A stretch of 64,000 nt of DNA from positions 2,480,001 through 2,544,000 of the forward strand of contig NZ_JAPEMM010000001.1 of the NCBI RefSeq assembly GCF_026342735.1, given 5' to 3'. Shown here piece after piece: positions 28,088-37,443 of this stretch. Source of the DNA: Streptomyces sp. NBC_00193. Lineage in GTDB: Bacteria; Actinomycetota; Actinomycetes; Streptomycetales; Streptomycetaceae. The position numbers and the translations under genes were made by a program. Numbering within the stretch: position 1 is the stretch's first letter; each line of letters begins with the position of its first letter. Under the pieces are notes generated by a model that saw only the letters and a list, made by a program, of their open reading frames with translations, searched no databases and was not told the DNA's origin.

Positions 28088-30712
28088 ATGAAGAACCCCA
28101 CGAACCGTGGGCGCCGCGGGCGTCACCGCCGTCGCTGGACCGCGACCGGACTGCTGCTCGGAGCGCCCGCCCTCGTCGTGCCGTATCTCCTGTTCGTGCA
28201 GGACGACTCGCAGGCCGCGACGGTCGACGGCAATGCCTACTACCGGCTGGTTTCCGTACGCAGCGGCAAGGCGCTGGACGTCAACGCCTTCTCCACCGCC
28301 GACGGCACCCACATCCAGCAGTGGACCGACCAGAACACCGCCAACCAGCAGTGGAAGCTGAGACCCACCGGGGACGGCCACTACGAGCTGGTGAACCGCA
28401 ACAGCGGCAAAGTGCTGGGCATAGCGGGCGGTTCGACTGCCCAGGCGGCCGCCGCCGAGCAGCAGACCGACAGCGCCTCCGCCTCCCAGGAGTGGCGGAT
28501 CGACGAGGTGGGCGGTTCCGACGCCGTCACCTTCACCTCCCGCAGGAGCGGCCAGGTCCTGGACGTCTCCGGAGGCTCCACGGCCAATGGCGCGGTGGTC
28601 ATCCAGTACCCCGGCAAGGGCAGCACCAACCAGCAGTGGAAGCTGGTGAGGACGGCCGAGGCCCCGGCGGCCGGGACCGGACCGTATGTGTGGAGCAACG
28701 CCCAGGTGGTGGGCGGCGGTTACGTCACCGGGCTGGTGTTCAACCCGCGTGAGAAGGGCCTGCTGTACGCGCGCACGGACATGGGCGGCGCCTACCGCTG
28801 GGACACCGCGGCCGAGCAGTGGATCCCGCTGACCGACTGGGTCGGCGAGAAGGACTGGAACCTGCTGGGCATCGACTCGGTGGCCACCGACCCCGTCGAC
28901 CCCAAGCGGCTCTACCTCGGGGCGGGCACCTACACCAATGATTGGGCGGGCAACGGCGCGATCCTGCGCTCCACCGACAAGGGCCGCACCTTCAAGCGCA
29001 CCAACCTGCCCTTCAAGCTGGGCGCCAACGAGGACGGCCGCGGGGCGGGCGAGCGGCTGGCGGTCAACCCCGCGAACAACGCCAACCTGCTCCTAGGCAC
29101 CCGCAAGAACGGCCTGTGGCGCAGCACCGACCACGGCGTCACATGGAGCCAGGTCTCCTCGTTCCCCGTCAAGGACGGGGCGAGCAGCGGCGGCGGCATC
29201 TCCTTCGTGACGTACGGCCCGGCCGGCAGCAAGACGGTCTACGTCGGCGTCGCCGACAGATCCACCTCCCTGTACCGCTCAACCGACGGCGGCAGCACCT
29301 GGCAGGCCGTCTCCGGGCAGCCCGCCGGCCAGATGCCGCAGCACGGCGTACTCTCCGGTGACGGATCGCTGTACCTGACGTCCACCAACAATCTCGGACC
29401 CAACGGCGTGACGGCGGGTTCGGTGTGGAAGTACACGCCGGGCAGCGGGGCGTGGAAGAACATCTCCCCGTCCCAGGGAAGTTACGGCTTCTCCGGTCTG
29501 GCGGTCGACCCGCGCAAGCCGTCCACGGTCATGGTCACCACCCTCGGCCGCTGGTGGCCCGAGGACGAGATCTACCGGACCACCGACGGCGGTTCGAACT
29601 GGAAGGCGCTGGCCGACACGTCGGTGCGGGACGCCTCCGGCGCTCCTTACGTCGGCACTCACACCGGGCACTGGATGACCGCCCTGGCCATCGATCCCTT
29701 CGACTCCGGGCACGTGCTGTACGGCACCGGCAACGGCATCCTGCGCAGCAAGGACGCCAATGCCTCCGACAGCGGCGGCACCAGCCACTGGAGCATGGGT
29801 GCCCGAGGGCTGGAGGAGACCGCGCTGCTGGACGCGATCGCCCCTCCCGGCGGCGCCACCGTCATCACCTCCATGGGCGACCAGGGCGGCTTCCGGCACG
29901 ACGACCTGACCAAGGTGCCCTCCGGGCGGCTGAAGAACCCGTTGATGGCCAACAGCACCGACATCGACTTCGCCCAGTCCAAGCCCTCGATGATGGTCCG
30001 CGTCGGCCGTGGCGGCGAGCAGGACGGCGCCTACTCCACCGACGGCGGCAGCAACTGGACCGGCTTCAAGGCGGAGCCTGTGGCCGGTGCCCGGGACGGC
30101 CGTATCGCGCTATCGGCGGACGGCTCCACCATCGTCTGGACCGAGGCCGGTCAGGCCCCGTACCGCTCGACCGACAACGGGGCGAGCTGGTCGAGGGTCA
30201 ACGGCCTGGGCAACGACGCCGCAGTCGTCGCCGACCGTTCCTCGGCCAAGACCTTCTACTCCCTGTCCGACGGCACGCTCCACGCCAGCACCGACGGCGG
30301 CGCGACCTTCACCGCCCGCGCCGGCAACCTGCCCGCCGGCCGGCTCACGGCCGTCCCCGGCATCGCCGGGGACCTGTGGATCGCCGGCGCTGACAAGGGG
30401 CTGCTGCACTCCACCGACGGCGGTCGCACCTTCACCACGCTCACGACGGTGCGGTCCGGCTCTGCCCTCGGCTTCGGCAAGGCCGCGCCGGGCGCGGACT
30501 ATCAGGCCCTGTACCTGATCGGTACCGTCAAGGACGTCACCGGCGTCTTCCGCTCCACCGACAAGGGCGCCACCTGGCTCCGCGTCAACGACGACGCCCA
30601 CCAGTGGGGCAGCATCGGCGGCGTCGGCGTCATCGCAGGCGACCCCGACACCTACGGGCGTGTCTACGTCGGCACCAACGGACGCGGCCTCCAGTACGGC
30701 GACCCGTCCTGA
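28088..30712 (+). CDS. Secreted CBM13-GH74 xyloglucanase
   Basis: 874 residues. Signal-like N-terminus (RGRRGRHRRRWTATGLLLGA, hydrophobic, then SQAAT). A ricin-type CBM13 (about 48-195, QQWKL repeats) precedes the GH74 two-propeller domain: VVGGGYVTGLVFNPREKGLL, YARTDMGGAYRWD with the catalytic Asp, and many Asp-box-like repeats (STDGGSTWQAV, TTDGGSNWKAL, STDKGATWLRV). It cleaves xyloglucan backbone outside the cell. An AAGGAGA ribosome site and a 41-base gap after the xylanase suggest joint expression. Confidence 0.93.
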   Translation: MKNPTNRGRRGRHRRRWTATGLLLGAPALVVPYLLFVQDDSQAATVDGNAYYRLVSVRSGKALDVNAFSTADGTHIQQWTDQNTANQQWKLRPTGDGHYELVNRNSGKVLGIAGGSTAQAAAAEQQTDSASASQEWRIDEVGGSDAVTFTSRRSGQVLDVSGGSTANGAVVIQYPGKGSTNQQWKLVRTAEAPAAGTGPYVWSNAQVVGGGYVTGLVFNPREKGLLYARTDMGGAYRWDTAAEQWIPLTDWVGEKDWNLLGIDSVATDPVDPKRLYLGAGTYTNDWAGNGAILRSTDKGRTFKRTNLPFKLGANEDGRGAGERLAVNPANNANLLLGTRKNGLWRSTDHGVTWSQVSSFPVKDGASSGGGISFVTYGPAGSKTVYVGVADRSTSLYRSTDGGSTWQAVSGQPAGQMPQHGVLSGDGSLYLTSTNNLGPNGVTAGSVWKYTPGSGAWKNISPSQGSYGFSGLAVDPRKPSTVMVTTLGRWWPEDEIYRTTDGGSNWKALADTSVRDASGAPYVGTHTGHWMTALAIDPFDSGHVLYGTGNGILRSKDANASDSGGTSHWSMGARGLEETALLDAIAPPGGATVITSMGDQGGFRHDDLTKVPSGRLKNPLMANSTDIDFAQSKPSMMVRVGRGGEQDGAYSTDGGSNWTGFKAEPVAGARDGRIALSADGSTIVWTEAGQAPYRSTDNGASWSRVNGLGNDAAVVADRSSAKTFYSLSDGTLHASTDGGATFTARAGNLPAGRLTAVPGIAGDLWIAGADKGLLHSTDGGRTFTTLTTVRSGSALGFGKAAPGADYQALYLIGTVKDVTGVFRSTDKGATWLRVNDDAHQWGSIGGVGVIAGDPDTYGRVYVGTNGRGLQYGDPS

Positions 30713-30728
30713 CCCCAGCACACCCGAG

Positions 30729-30760
30729 CGGGGCCGCAGGCGGAACTGCCTGCGGCCCCG
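30729..30760 (+). terminator. Terminator after the xyloglucanase gene
   Basis: 13-bp perfect stem (30729-30741 with 30748-30760), loop GGAACT. Confidence 0.85.
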
Positions 30761-30933
30761 CCATGGCTGAGGGAAGACGCCTCCCCGCCCCCTCGACGGG
30801 ACGCCGTGCCACAACGTGCCAGTAGAGGCGGTGAACAGCGGTCGACAGAGGGCCCGACGGATCCGCTCCCACGCTGCTCGCGGCCATCATCTCAGCAGGT
30901 CAGAGGCTGCGCAGGCCCTTGAGTGGCGAGTGA

Positions 30934-30976
30934 TTCCCAAGCTTGTAGCGCGGGTTCGATTCCCGTCATCCGCTCT
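30934..30976 (+). repeat. att site E: last tRNA-Gly 3' half duplicate
   Basis: 43-base core with one substitution (CTTGTAGCG instead of CTTATAGCG). It is followed by the terminator hairpin and a downstream arm (to about 31190) similar to that of copy B. Distal end of the island array. Confidence 0.92.
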
Positions 30977-31368
30977 TCCACGAAGCCCCAGGTCAGTAAC
31001 CTGGGGCTTCGTCGTTGTCTAGACCTCTCCGACCCTTCCGCGCCCTCCGCGTGACCCAACTCGCCGAAATGCCCTGCCCGGAGGCCCTTTCGCGCACCAC
31101 GTGCACCACCTGGACGCGGGGGGCGCCTCGTATCGCGAGACGCATTCAATGCGACCTGCACCACAAGCTGACGCTCGTGTGCGAATTCGCCTGCACACAC
31201 CAGGAGCGGCAACCACCGACCCAGTCCAGCCAGTTCGCCGCTCCGCACGCCGTCGGTGGACGGGGGCGTAGGTCATCGATCACGCGCAGGAGCGGTGGCG
31301 CCGGCCGCTTCGGTCGACGGGCGCGGCCCCGAAATCCGGTGGCCGGCCCCGGGTTCAGGGGGAACGGG

Positions 31369-32037
31369 TCACGTGTTGCGCTGGTCGTGGCTGTCCTGTC
31401 GGAGCTGGTCGGCGTGGCGGGTCAGGGCGTCGATGCGTGCGGCGAGCTCGGCGTCTTCGGGTCGCAGGTGAGGGCGGGTGCCGGCGAGCGGCCGGACGAG
31501 GCGGGCGGCGTCGTTGTCGGCGAGGGCTCCGTTCAGGTCGTCGACGGCATCTCGGGCGCTGGCGGGCAGGCCGATGAGGGAGGTCACCTGCCCGGCGAGG
31601 CGGCGCAGGTCGGCCGCGTTGTCGCGGGCCCAGGCGGTGACAGTGCGGTCGGCGGCGCGTGTGTCGCGGGTGGCCTGGACGCGCTGGTCGCCGGTGCTTC
31701 CGGCGGTGCCGGGACGCAGGCGCAGGTAGCGGCGTTCGGCGGCCTGACGGCTGGCGACCCCGAGGGGGCCCGCGAGGTCGGCCCAGCTGGCGCCCTGACC
31801 GCGGGCGGTTTCGATCAGCCCGCTCTCCCAGCCCGCGAGCTGCTCACGGACCTCGCGCAACATCAGCAGTGCGGCCAGAGCCGGATGCGGGCCGGAGCCC
31901 GTCGCGGGCGCCGCGTTGCCCGCAGGCATGGCCGCGTCGGGTCGCTGCGCGTCCTTTACGGCCTGGTCGATGGCCTCCAGTGCCGCCGCGGCGGCCAGGA
32001 AGGGGACTGGTGCGGTGGGCTCGGCGGCCTCTTTCAT
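31369..32037 (-). CDS. rheA: RheA-type repressor of hsp18
   Basis: 222 residues from ATG 32037 (GGAGAG ribosome site). The N-terminal half includes a HTH-like segment (ARGQGASWADLAGPLGVASR, QAAERRYLRLR). The C-terminus is helical (SLIGLPASARDAVDDLNGAL). Divergent from hsp18, with the known RheA operator (TGTCATC-N5-GATGACA) between them. In S. albus RheA is a thermosensor that loses DNA binding on heating. Identity rests on position, operator and general likeness. Confidence 0.82.
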   Translation of the reverse strand: MKEAAEPTAPVPFLAAAAALEAIDQAVKDAQRPDAAMPAGNAAPATGSGPHPALAALLMLREVREQLAGWESGLIETARGQGASWADLAGPLGVASRQAAERRYLRLRPGTAGSTGDQRVQATRDTRAADRTVTAWARDNAADLRRLAGQVTSLIGLPASARDAVDDLNGALADNDAARLVRPLAGTRPHLRPEDAELAARIDALTRHADQLRQDSHDQRNT

Positions 32038-32078
32038 ATCACTCTCCGTCGCTGTCGTCCTCCAGATGACTTCTTGCT

Positions 32079-32097
32079 TGTCATCGTTCCGATGACA
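32079..32097. promoter_or_regulatory. RheA operator
   Basis: Perfect dyad TGTCATCG-TTC-CGATGACA, containing exactly the TGTCATC-N5-GATGACA site described for RheA. A further ATGAC half-site at 32066-32070 gives a second, weaker dyad with the left arm. It lies 42 bases before the rheA start and 67 bases before the hsp18 start. Confidence 0.92.
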
Positions 32098-32164
32098 TGT
32101 TACAACGGGAGCACGTTGAAGCGCATTGGCAGTTCCTGCCTGAACCAACTGGAGGTGTTTCGCG

Positions 32165-32599
32165 ATGTTGATGCGCACTGACCCGTTCCGCGAGATGGAC
32201 CGGATCGTCCAGCAGCTGTCGGGTGCCTCGGGCACGTGGTCGAAGCCGTCCGTGATGCCGATGGATGCCTACCGCCAGGGCGACGCGTACGTCATCGCCT
32301 TCGACCTCCCCGGTGTGAGCACCGAGGCGATCGACATCGACGTCGAGCGGAACATGCTGACCGTCAAGGCCGAGCGCCGGCCCGCGGAGAAGTCCGACGG
32401 CGTGCAGATGGAGCTCTCCGAGCGGCCGCTGGGCGTCTTCTCCCGGCAGATCATGCTGGCCGACACACTCGACACCGAGCACATCGAAGCCGACTACGAC
32501 GCGGGTGTCCTGACCCTGCGGATCCCGATCGCCGAGCGCGCCAAGCCCCGCAAGATCAGCATCGGCGGCGAGACCGGCCGCAAGCAGATCTCCGGCTGA
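32165..32599 (+). CDS. hsp18: Small heat shock protein Hsp18 (Hsp20/alpha-crystallin)
   Basis: 144 residues. The alpha-crystallin domain spans about 35-130: DAYRQGDAYVIAFDLPGVST, then DIDVERNMLTVKAERR and the signature ADYDAGVLTLRIPIAE. Holds unfolding proteins for refolding by DnaK/ClpB, whose genes are also in this window. GGAGGTG ribosome site. Expected to be repressed by RheA at normal temperature. Confidence 0.95.
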   Translation: MLMRTDPFREMDRIVQQLSGASGTWSKPSVMPMDAYRQGDAYVIAFDLPGVSTEAIDIDVERNMLTVKAERRPAEKSDGVQMELSERPLGVFSRQIMLADTLDTEHIEADYDAGVLTLRIPIAERAKPRKISIGGETGRKQISG

Positions 32600-32700
32600 C
32601 CAGCCCTGCCCCCAGCGGCGGAGGACGGGGAACCGATTCCCCCTCCGGCACCCCGTCCTCCGGCCCCTCTGCTTCCTCCACCCTCCCCGGAGGTGATGTG

Positions 32701-33096
32701 ATGTCGATGCGCAGGGAAGCCTTTCTGGCCCACGTCCAGGAACGCGGCGAGTACCAGACCCCCGGGGAAGCCGAACGTGCTGCCCGAGTCGTCCTTGCCC
32801 TTCTGGGCGCACACCTGGTCGGCACCGTGCGGGCCGAGCTCGCGGCCCGGCTCCCCGAGACGTACGCCCTGATTCTCCTCAACCCCCTGCAGGCCGCCGA
32901 ACCGCTCTCGCCCGAACGCTTCGTCCGCGCGACCGCGGCCTGGATCGAGGGCGCCACCGAGAAGACGGCCCTGTGGGACATCGGCGCCGTCCTGTCCACC
33001 GTGGCCGCCGCGGCCGGCGACGCCCTCACCCGCGAGATCCTGCTCCAGCTCCCGCCCGGCTACGACCTCCTCTTCGGCCACCCCCAGCCCACCTGA
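32701..33096 (+). CDS. DUF2267 protein, copy 1
   Basis: 131 residues. Family pattern: FLAHVQERGEYQTPGEAERA, RVVLALLGAHLVGTVRAELA, LPETYALILL, LWDIGAVLSTVAAAAGDALT, and LPPGYDLLFG at the end. All-helical, no known activity. GGAGG ribosome site. About 100 bases after hsp18; cotranscription is likely and would make it heat-inducible. Confidence 0.85.
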   Translation: MSMRREAFLAHVQERGEYQTPGEAERAARVVLALLGAHLVGTVRAELAARLPETYALILLNPLQAAEPLSPERFVRATAAWIEGATEKTALWDIGAVLSTVAAAAGDALTREILLQLPPGYDLLFGHPQPT

Positions 33097-33146
33097 CCGC
33101 GGCCGCATGAAACCGAACCCTCGAAGAGAAAGGCAACCGCAGCACC

Positions 33147-33590
33147 ATGTACGACCGACCTCGAGCGAACCCGGCCCCGACCGCCATGACGTTCGAGCAG
33201 ATGCTGGAACGCGTCCGCTACGAGGGCGCCTACCCCACCCTCGAACGCGCCGAAGAAGCCGTACGCACCGTCCTCGGCGCCCTCGGCCGACAGGTCACCG
33301 GAGACCAGCGCGTCGACCTCGCACAATGCCTCCCCGTCGAGGCCGCTCTCACCCTGACCGCCCAGATCCCCGCCACCGAACAGCTCACCGGCTGGGGCTT
33401 CGTCAAGGACATGGCCACCCGCACCGGCGCCACCCCCGCCACTGCACGCTGGGACACTGGCGCCGTACTCGCCGTCGTCACCCGCCTCGCCGGCCCCGAC
33501 CTGCTGGCCCGGATCCTCCGCCGGCTCCCCGGCGGCTACGCCATCCTCTTCGGCCAGGCAGAGCTGCGACAGACCCAGACTGCCGCCTGA
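33147..33590 (+). CDS. DUF2267 protein, copy 2
   Basis: 147 residues, paralogue of the preceding gene (FEQMLERVRYEGAYPTLERA; RWDTGAVLAVVTRLAG; LPGGYAILFGQAEL). GAGAAAGG ribosome site. The tandem pair follows hsp18 in the same direction. Confidence 0.85.
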   Translation: MYDRPRANPAPTAMTFEQMLERVRYEGAYPTLERAEEAVRTVLGALGRQVTGDQRVDLAQCLPVEAALTLTAQIPATEQLTGWGFVKDMATRTGATPATARWDTGAVLAVVTRLAGPDLLARILRRLPGGYAILFGQAELRQTQTAA

Positions 33591-33595
33591 TCCCG

Positions 33596-33768
33596 CGCTC
33601 CGCGACACCCGCCTCGACGAGCAGATCCAACTGCCGCTGTACCGGGTCGACTGGCCGAGCCGCCGCCGCGGGAACGAACGCCCCGACGGTTGTTGCGGCG
33701 AGCAGAACTGCGGTGGCGATGCGCTTGCGGACGGCACCGGGAGTCGCTCGACGGCCCGACGGCCCCAT
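33596..33768 (-). pseudogene. Possible N-terminal remnant of a secreted serine hydrolase
   Basis: The minus strand reads a signal peptide (RKRIATAVLLAATTVGAFVP, AAAARP) followed by DPVQRQLDLLVEAGV, as in secreted beta-lactamase-class hydrolases, then loses similarity and runs into the DUF2267 gene. The catalytic region is absent. Confidence 0.4.
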
Positions 33769-34010
33769 GGCCACGAAGTGCCCCGACAGCGGGGGCCTGG
33801 GACAATGGGGCAGAGGCTCAGGTCCGAACAGGAGCCTCCCGTGCCCACGCCGGCACCCACTGCGGCGATCATCGTGGCAGCTCCGCCGGCAGCACTCTTC
33901 GGCGCACTGATTCTCGACACCACGCGCAAGACATCGCGCGGCTGATCACGGCCACAGAGGGCGACCGTCATGCCGGTCGAGACCATCACAGATCCGTGAG
34001 AGGGGAAGCC

Positions 34011-34412
34011 ATGTCGCTCACCCGTTCCCACCGCATTCGCATCCGTGCTCGGGGTGCAGCGGTCGCCGCCGCCTGCGCCTTGCTCGCCATCGTCGGCGTC
34101 ACAAGTACCAGCGCCGCGCCCCTGTCCGCACCCGCCAGCACGTCGACCGTGACGGTCGAGGGTGTGGAAGTTCGCATCAAGGACTTCAAGTTCATCCCTG
34201 CGGACGTCAAGGTCCCCGCCGGCGCAAAGGTCACCGTGATCAACGAGGACTCGGCTCCGCACACCTTGACCGCCACCGAGGGCTACGCCTTCGACACCGG
34301 CACGATCGAAGGCGGCGCGTCCGGCACCTTCACCGCACCGTCCAAGCCCGGCAGCTACCCCTTCTTCTGCTCCGTCCACCCGGAGATGAAGGGGACACTC
34401 GTCGTCAGCTGA
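34011..34412 (+). CDS. Secreted cupredoxin (plastocyanin-like copper protein)
   Basis: 133 residues from ATG 34011 (AGGGGAAG ribosome site). Signal peptide about 1-37. The beta-sandwich carries the type 1 copper ligands: His in NEDSAPHTLTA and Cys-x2-His-x2-Met in YPFFCSVHPEMKG. Predicted electron carrier outside the membrane; partner unknown. Confidence 0.9.
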   Translation: MSLTRSHRIRIRARGAAVAAACALLAIVGVTSTSAAPLSAPASTSTVTVEGVEVRIKDFKFIPADVKVPAGAKVTVINEDSAPHTLTATEGYAFDTGTIEGGASGTFTAPSKPGSYPFFCSVHPEMKGTLVVS

Positions 34413-34884
34413 CACCGGGCGCCCCTGGAGGCAGCCGGCCGGCGGCATCGGACTCCGCGCCGGCCGTGGTCCACACTCCCTCCTCCGCCCGGGCGGCGAA
34501 GTACAGCAACAGCCGTCGACTCGGTTCCTGGACGTCGGCCGCCATTCCACCGCCGCACCCCCCTTCAGGACGCCGCCGGCCGTTCCGGGACGACCTCCCC
34601 GTATTCGCACGGGCGAACCCTTCGGGCGCGGAAGAACGTTTTTTACAGGAAAAGAAAGTTCTGCAGGTGGAGATCGCCGTCTTCCGGGATACGCCTGCCG
34701 CCGACGAGATTTGGATAAGTTGATCACGCCTCAAGAGGGCGGTACGCAGTCGACTGGAGCCACTCGGCCAGGAATTTGGGCACGACCCTTCTCCACAGCG
34801 CTCCGAGTCGACGATCAACGCCAATGTCCTGCACCGGGAATCCCGGTGCAGGACGCCTCCAAATCTCAGAGGATCACCTGCCCC
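34413..34884. other. Upstream region of the putative biosynthetic cluster
   Basis: About 470 bases with lower GC near 34620-34730 (TTTTTTACAGGAAAAGAAAG). A dyad CCTGCACCGGGATTCCCGGTGCAGG lies near 34827. No gene is convincing. The promoter for the oxygenase gene is probably here. Confidence 0.45.
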
Positions 34885-35892
34885 ATGAAAGCGATTTACA
34901 CCTTCTCGGAAACCGACCGCAACAGCCTTTCGGATTCTCTTACATTCCTCGGGGCGAACCCGTACACGGATTACGAGAAGTTCCGCGACGCGATCGGAAG
35001 CCTCATCGCCGAGGAGCGCGTACCGGCCGGCTTCGTCGACGCCTGCCGCCTGATCAAGCGTCAGCGCGATGACAAGCTGACCTACGCGCACGTAGTGTCC
35101 AACTGCCCGCTGGACGTGGACAGGCCGGTCTTCGACCAGACGAATCCGGTGGACGACAAGTACCTGCAGAAGCAGACCTTCGTCGGGGAGGGAGTGCTCG
35201 AGCTCCTCGCTCAGCTCACCGCGACCCCGCTTCTCTCCTACGCCACGCGCAACAACGGCGACTTCTTCCACGACGTGTACGCCGACAACCGCTACAGCGG
35301 CACCCAGACGCAGAAGACGGACTGGGAGCTCTACTGGCACAACGACCGTACGGCGCACCCGGTCCGGGCCGACTACCTGGCCCTGCTCGGCATGCGCTGC
35401 CCCACGGACGACCTCGTCTTCACGAAGTACGTGGACGGTCGTGAACTCCTGAAGTTCATCTCTCCCGAGAACCAGGAGCTGCTGCGGGAGAAGGCGTTCG
35501 TCACTCCCTACGACGAGCTCTCCCGGGCCTCCAACCGGAAGCAGCAGGTCTCCGACCTGCACACGCTCCTGGAGAATGAGCACAGCTTCCGCTACTACGA
35601 CACCCGCACCATGCCCGCGGACCCCTCCTCGGCGCCGCACTACGAGGCAGTGCGGCAGTTCCGTGACGCGCTGGCCAAGAGCCGCGAGCAGTACCACCGC
35701 ATCCAGGAGGGCGACCTCCTCGTGATCGCCAACCAGGACGGCCTGCACAGCCGCCAGATGGTGGACATCCAGCACTTCGAGACCACGCGGCTGCGCTGGC
35801 TCCTGAAGACGTACGCCTTCCGCGACGACGCCGCCGCCGACGTCCACAGCGACGTATGGCTCGACGGGGTGCGCGGACGCGTACTGGACTGA
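34885..35892 (+). CDS. Fe(II)/2-oxoglutarate-dependent oxygenase, TauD/clavaminate-synthase-like
   Basis: 335 residues from ATG 34885. The facial triad is visible: His152-x-Asp154 (LYWHNDRTAHP) and His288 in ANQDGLHSRQ; Arg303 or Arg304 (FETTRLRWLLK) is placed to hold 2-oxoglutarate. Such enzymes hydroxylate, desaturate or halogenate amino-acid-derived substrates; an Asp in the triad argues against a halogenase. It is the first gene of a putative cluster and faces the minus-strand operon across a terminator. Substrate unknown. Confidence 0.82.
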   Translation: MKAIYTFSETDRNSLSDSLTFLGANPYTDYEKFRDAIGSLIAEERVPAGFVDACRLIKRQRDDKLTYAHVVSNCPLDVDRPVFDQTNPVDDKYLQKQTFVGEGVLELLAQLTATPLLSYATRNNGDFFHDVYADNRYSGTQTQKTDWELYWHNDRTAHPVRADYLALLGMRCPTDDLVFTKYVDGRELLKFISPENQELLREKAFVTPYDELSRASNRKQQVSDLHTLLENEHSFRYYDTRTMPADPSSAPHYEAVRQFRDALAKSREQYHRIQEGDLLVIANQDGLHSRQMVDIQHFETTRLRWLLKTYAFRDDAAADVHSDVWLDGVRGRVLD

Positions 35893-35932
35893 GCCCTCCC
35901 CCTGGACGCACGCGCATCCCGCGCAGAGGCCA

Positions 35933-35987
35933 CGGACATGGCGGCGACGCCCGGCGGCAGGAACGCCAGGCGTCGCCGCCATGTCCG
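35933..35987. terminator. 19-bp perfect inverted repeat between convergent genes
   Basis: 35933-35951 pairs perfectly with 35969-35987 across a 17-base loop. Confidence 0.85.
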
Positions 35988-35998
35988 GACGGCGTCCG

Positions 35999-37273
35999 CT
36001 AACACCTCTCGCCGAGGCTCGACAGCGGCTCCCACGGGACGGACGGCCCCGGCTCCCAAGGCGCCGCGCCGTAGGAGTGCCCGCCGGCATGCACGGCCAG
36101 GAAGCCCGCCGCGAGCTGGGCGAGCGTGATGTGCCGGTACCAGCCGTGCCAGGAGCGCACGCGGTACGCCCCCAGGCCACAGCGCTCGGTGGCCCCGGCG
36201 AGTGCGTCGCGGCCGTGCCGCCAGGCCGCGACCGCCTGCGCCAGGTCGTAGAGCGAGACGTCCACCGGGCCGCGGGCGATGAAATAGCGCCGCGGCTGCG
36301 GGTCCCCCGCCCGGCGGCAGGCGAGGAGCCAACGCGCCATGCCGCCCGGCCTCGCGGCCGCCTGTCCGGCCGTCTGTGCCGGCTCCGACGGTATGCGCCG
36401 CACCCACCACTCCCAGGGGCCGGCGTCCATCGTGTCGGAGCCGACGGCCAGCCTGTCCCATTCACGCTCCTCGGCGTACCGCTGCACCAGCCTGGACACC
36501 CTGCGCCAGCCCGGATGGGGCAGCACGGGGTGATCCGGAGGCACTCCCACCACGTGGGGTATGCCCTGGTCCTCCAGGTAGGCGCAGAAGGCCCGGTCGC
36601 AGCCCAGCTGGGTATCGGCCACGACCCACATCCCCGCCGCGGCGCCGGCTGGGGCCCGAGTCCGGAACCGTTGGACGATGCGCCGCGCGAGCTCGGCCCT
36701 GGAGACGTGGCGGGCCTTGTCGGGAACGTGCGCGTTGCGGCGCCGGACCGGTTCCGTGTCCCAGTCGGGCGGCAGGTACAGCTCCCGGTCGACCAGGGCG
36801 GTGCCGGTCCGGGTGGACCAGGACGCCATCACGCCTATCTGGCAGGAGACGGCGCCGCCAAGCGCTTCCGAATACTGCCGGGCGACCCCGGCCGAGGCGT
36901 TGCCCTTCTTCTTGAAAGCGGTCTCGTCGAGGACGAGTACACCGGGACCGCTACTGTCGGCCAGCCCTTCCACGACATAGCGCATGGTGAAGTCGCGCAG
37001 GCTGTCGGCATCCCATACCGACCGGCCGAGCAGATGCTGCTGCAGCCAGAATGCTCCGCTCTCCGCCGCGGTCGGCAGAATGCTTTCGGCCATGGTGGTT
37101 CCCACGAGCAGGGAACGGACGTATTCCTGGGCGTGATTCCTGAGGTCGGACCGCGAGAAGAACTGCAGTCCCACCTGTTCCAGGAGGTCGTCACATCGCT
37201 CCCCCCATTCTTCCGCGGCCCTCTGCGCCGGCGTGGCATACGACGGTGCGAGCCATGCTGCCTGTGTATTCAT
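35999..37273 (-). CDS. IS701-family transposase-like protein inside the cluster
   Basis: 424 residues from ATG 37273 (GGGGGGAG upstream). DDE-type elements: Asp in VLVLDETAFKKKG, Asp in WVVADTQLGCDRAF, and the C-terminal LGAYRVRSWHGWYRHITLAQ typical of IS701, with Glu in ATERCG just before it. I could not find matching terminal inverted repeats at the gene ends, so it may be a stranded or domesticated copy. IS701-like genes are often found as single copies within actinobacterial biosynthetic clusters. Confidence 0.85.
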   Translation of the reverse strand: MNTQAAWLAPSYATPAQRAAEEWGERCDDLLEQVGLQFFSRSDLRNHAQEYVRSLLVGTTMAESILPTAAESGAFWLQQHLLGRSVWDADSLRDFTMRYVVEGLADSSGPGVLVLDETAFKKKGNASAGVARQYSEALGGAVSCQIGVMASWSTRTGTALVDRELYLPPDWDTEPVRRRNAHVPDKARHVSRAELARRIVQRFRTRAPAGAAAGMWVVADTQLGCDRAFCAYLEDQGIPHVVGVPPDHPVLPHPGWRRVSRLVQRYAEEREWDRLAVGSDTMDAGPWEWWVRRIPSEPAQTAGQAAARPGGMARWLLACRRAGDPQPRRYFIARGPVDVSLYDLAQAVAAWRHGRDALAGATERCGLGAYRVRSWHGWYRHITLAQLAAGFLAVHAGGHSYGAAPWEPGPSVPWEPLSSLGERC

Positions 37274-37443
37274 TGCGGATTTCAACTCCCCCCTAGAGTC
37301 GATCTCAGCTCTGGCTGATGAACTTCGCACGACAGGGCAGAGGGGGCTCCGGCGGTCAGACCCGGACAGCCCCCTGCCGTGTGGTGCCTTCCGTCCCCGG
37401 GGGCCCGGCCGTGGACGGGCCGAGCCTCCAGGGACGGGCTCCC

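Noticed and set aside
34405..36465. Minus-strand open frame of 686 codons across the oxygenase gene
   Set aside because: Antisense of the oxygenase, whose catalytic triad and ribosome site are clear.
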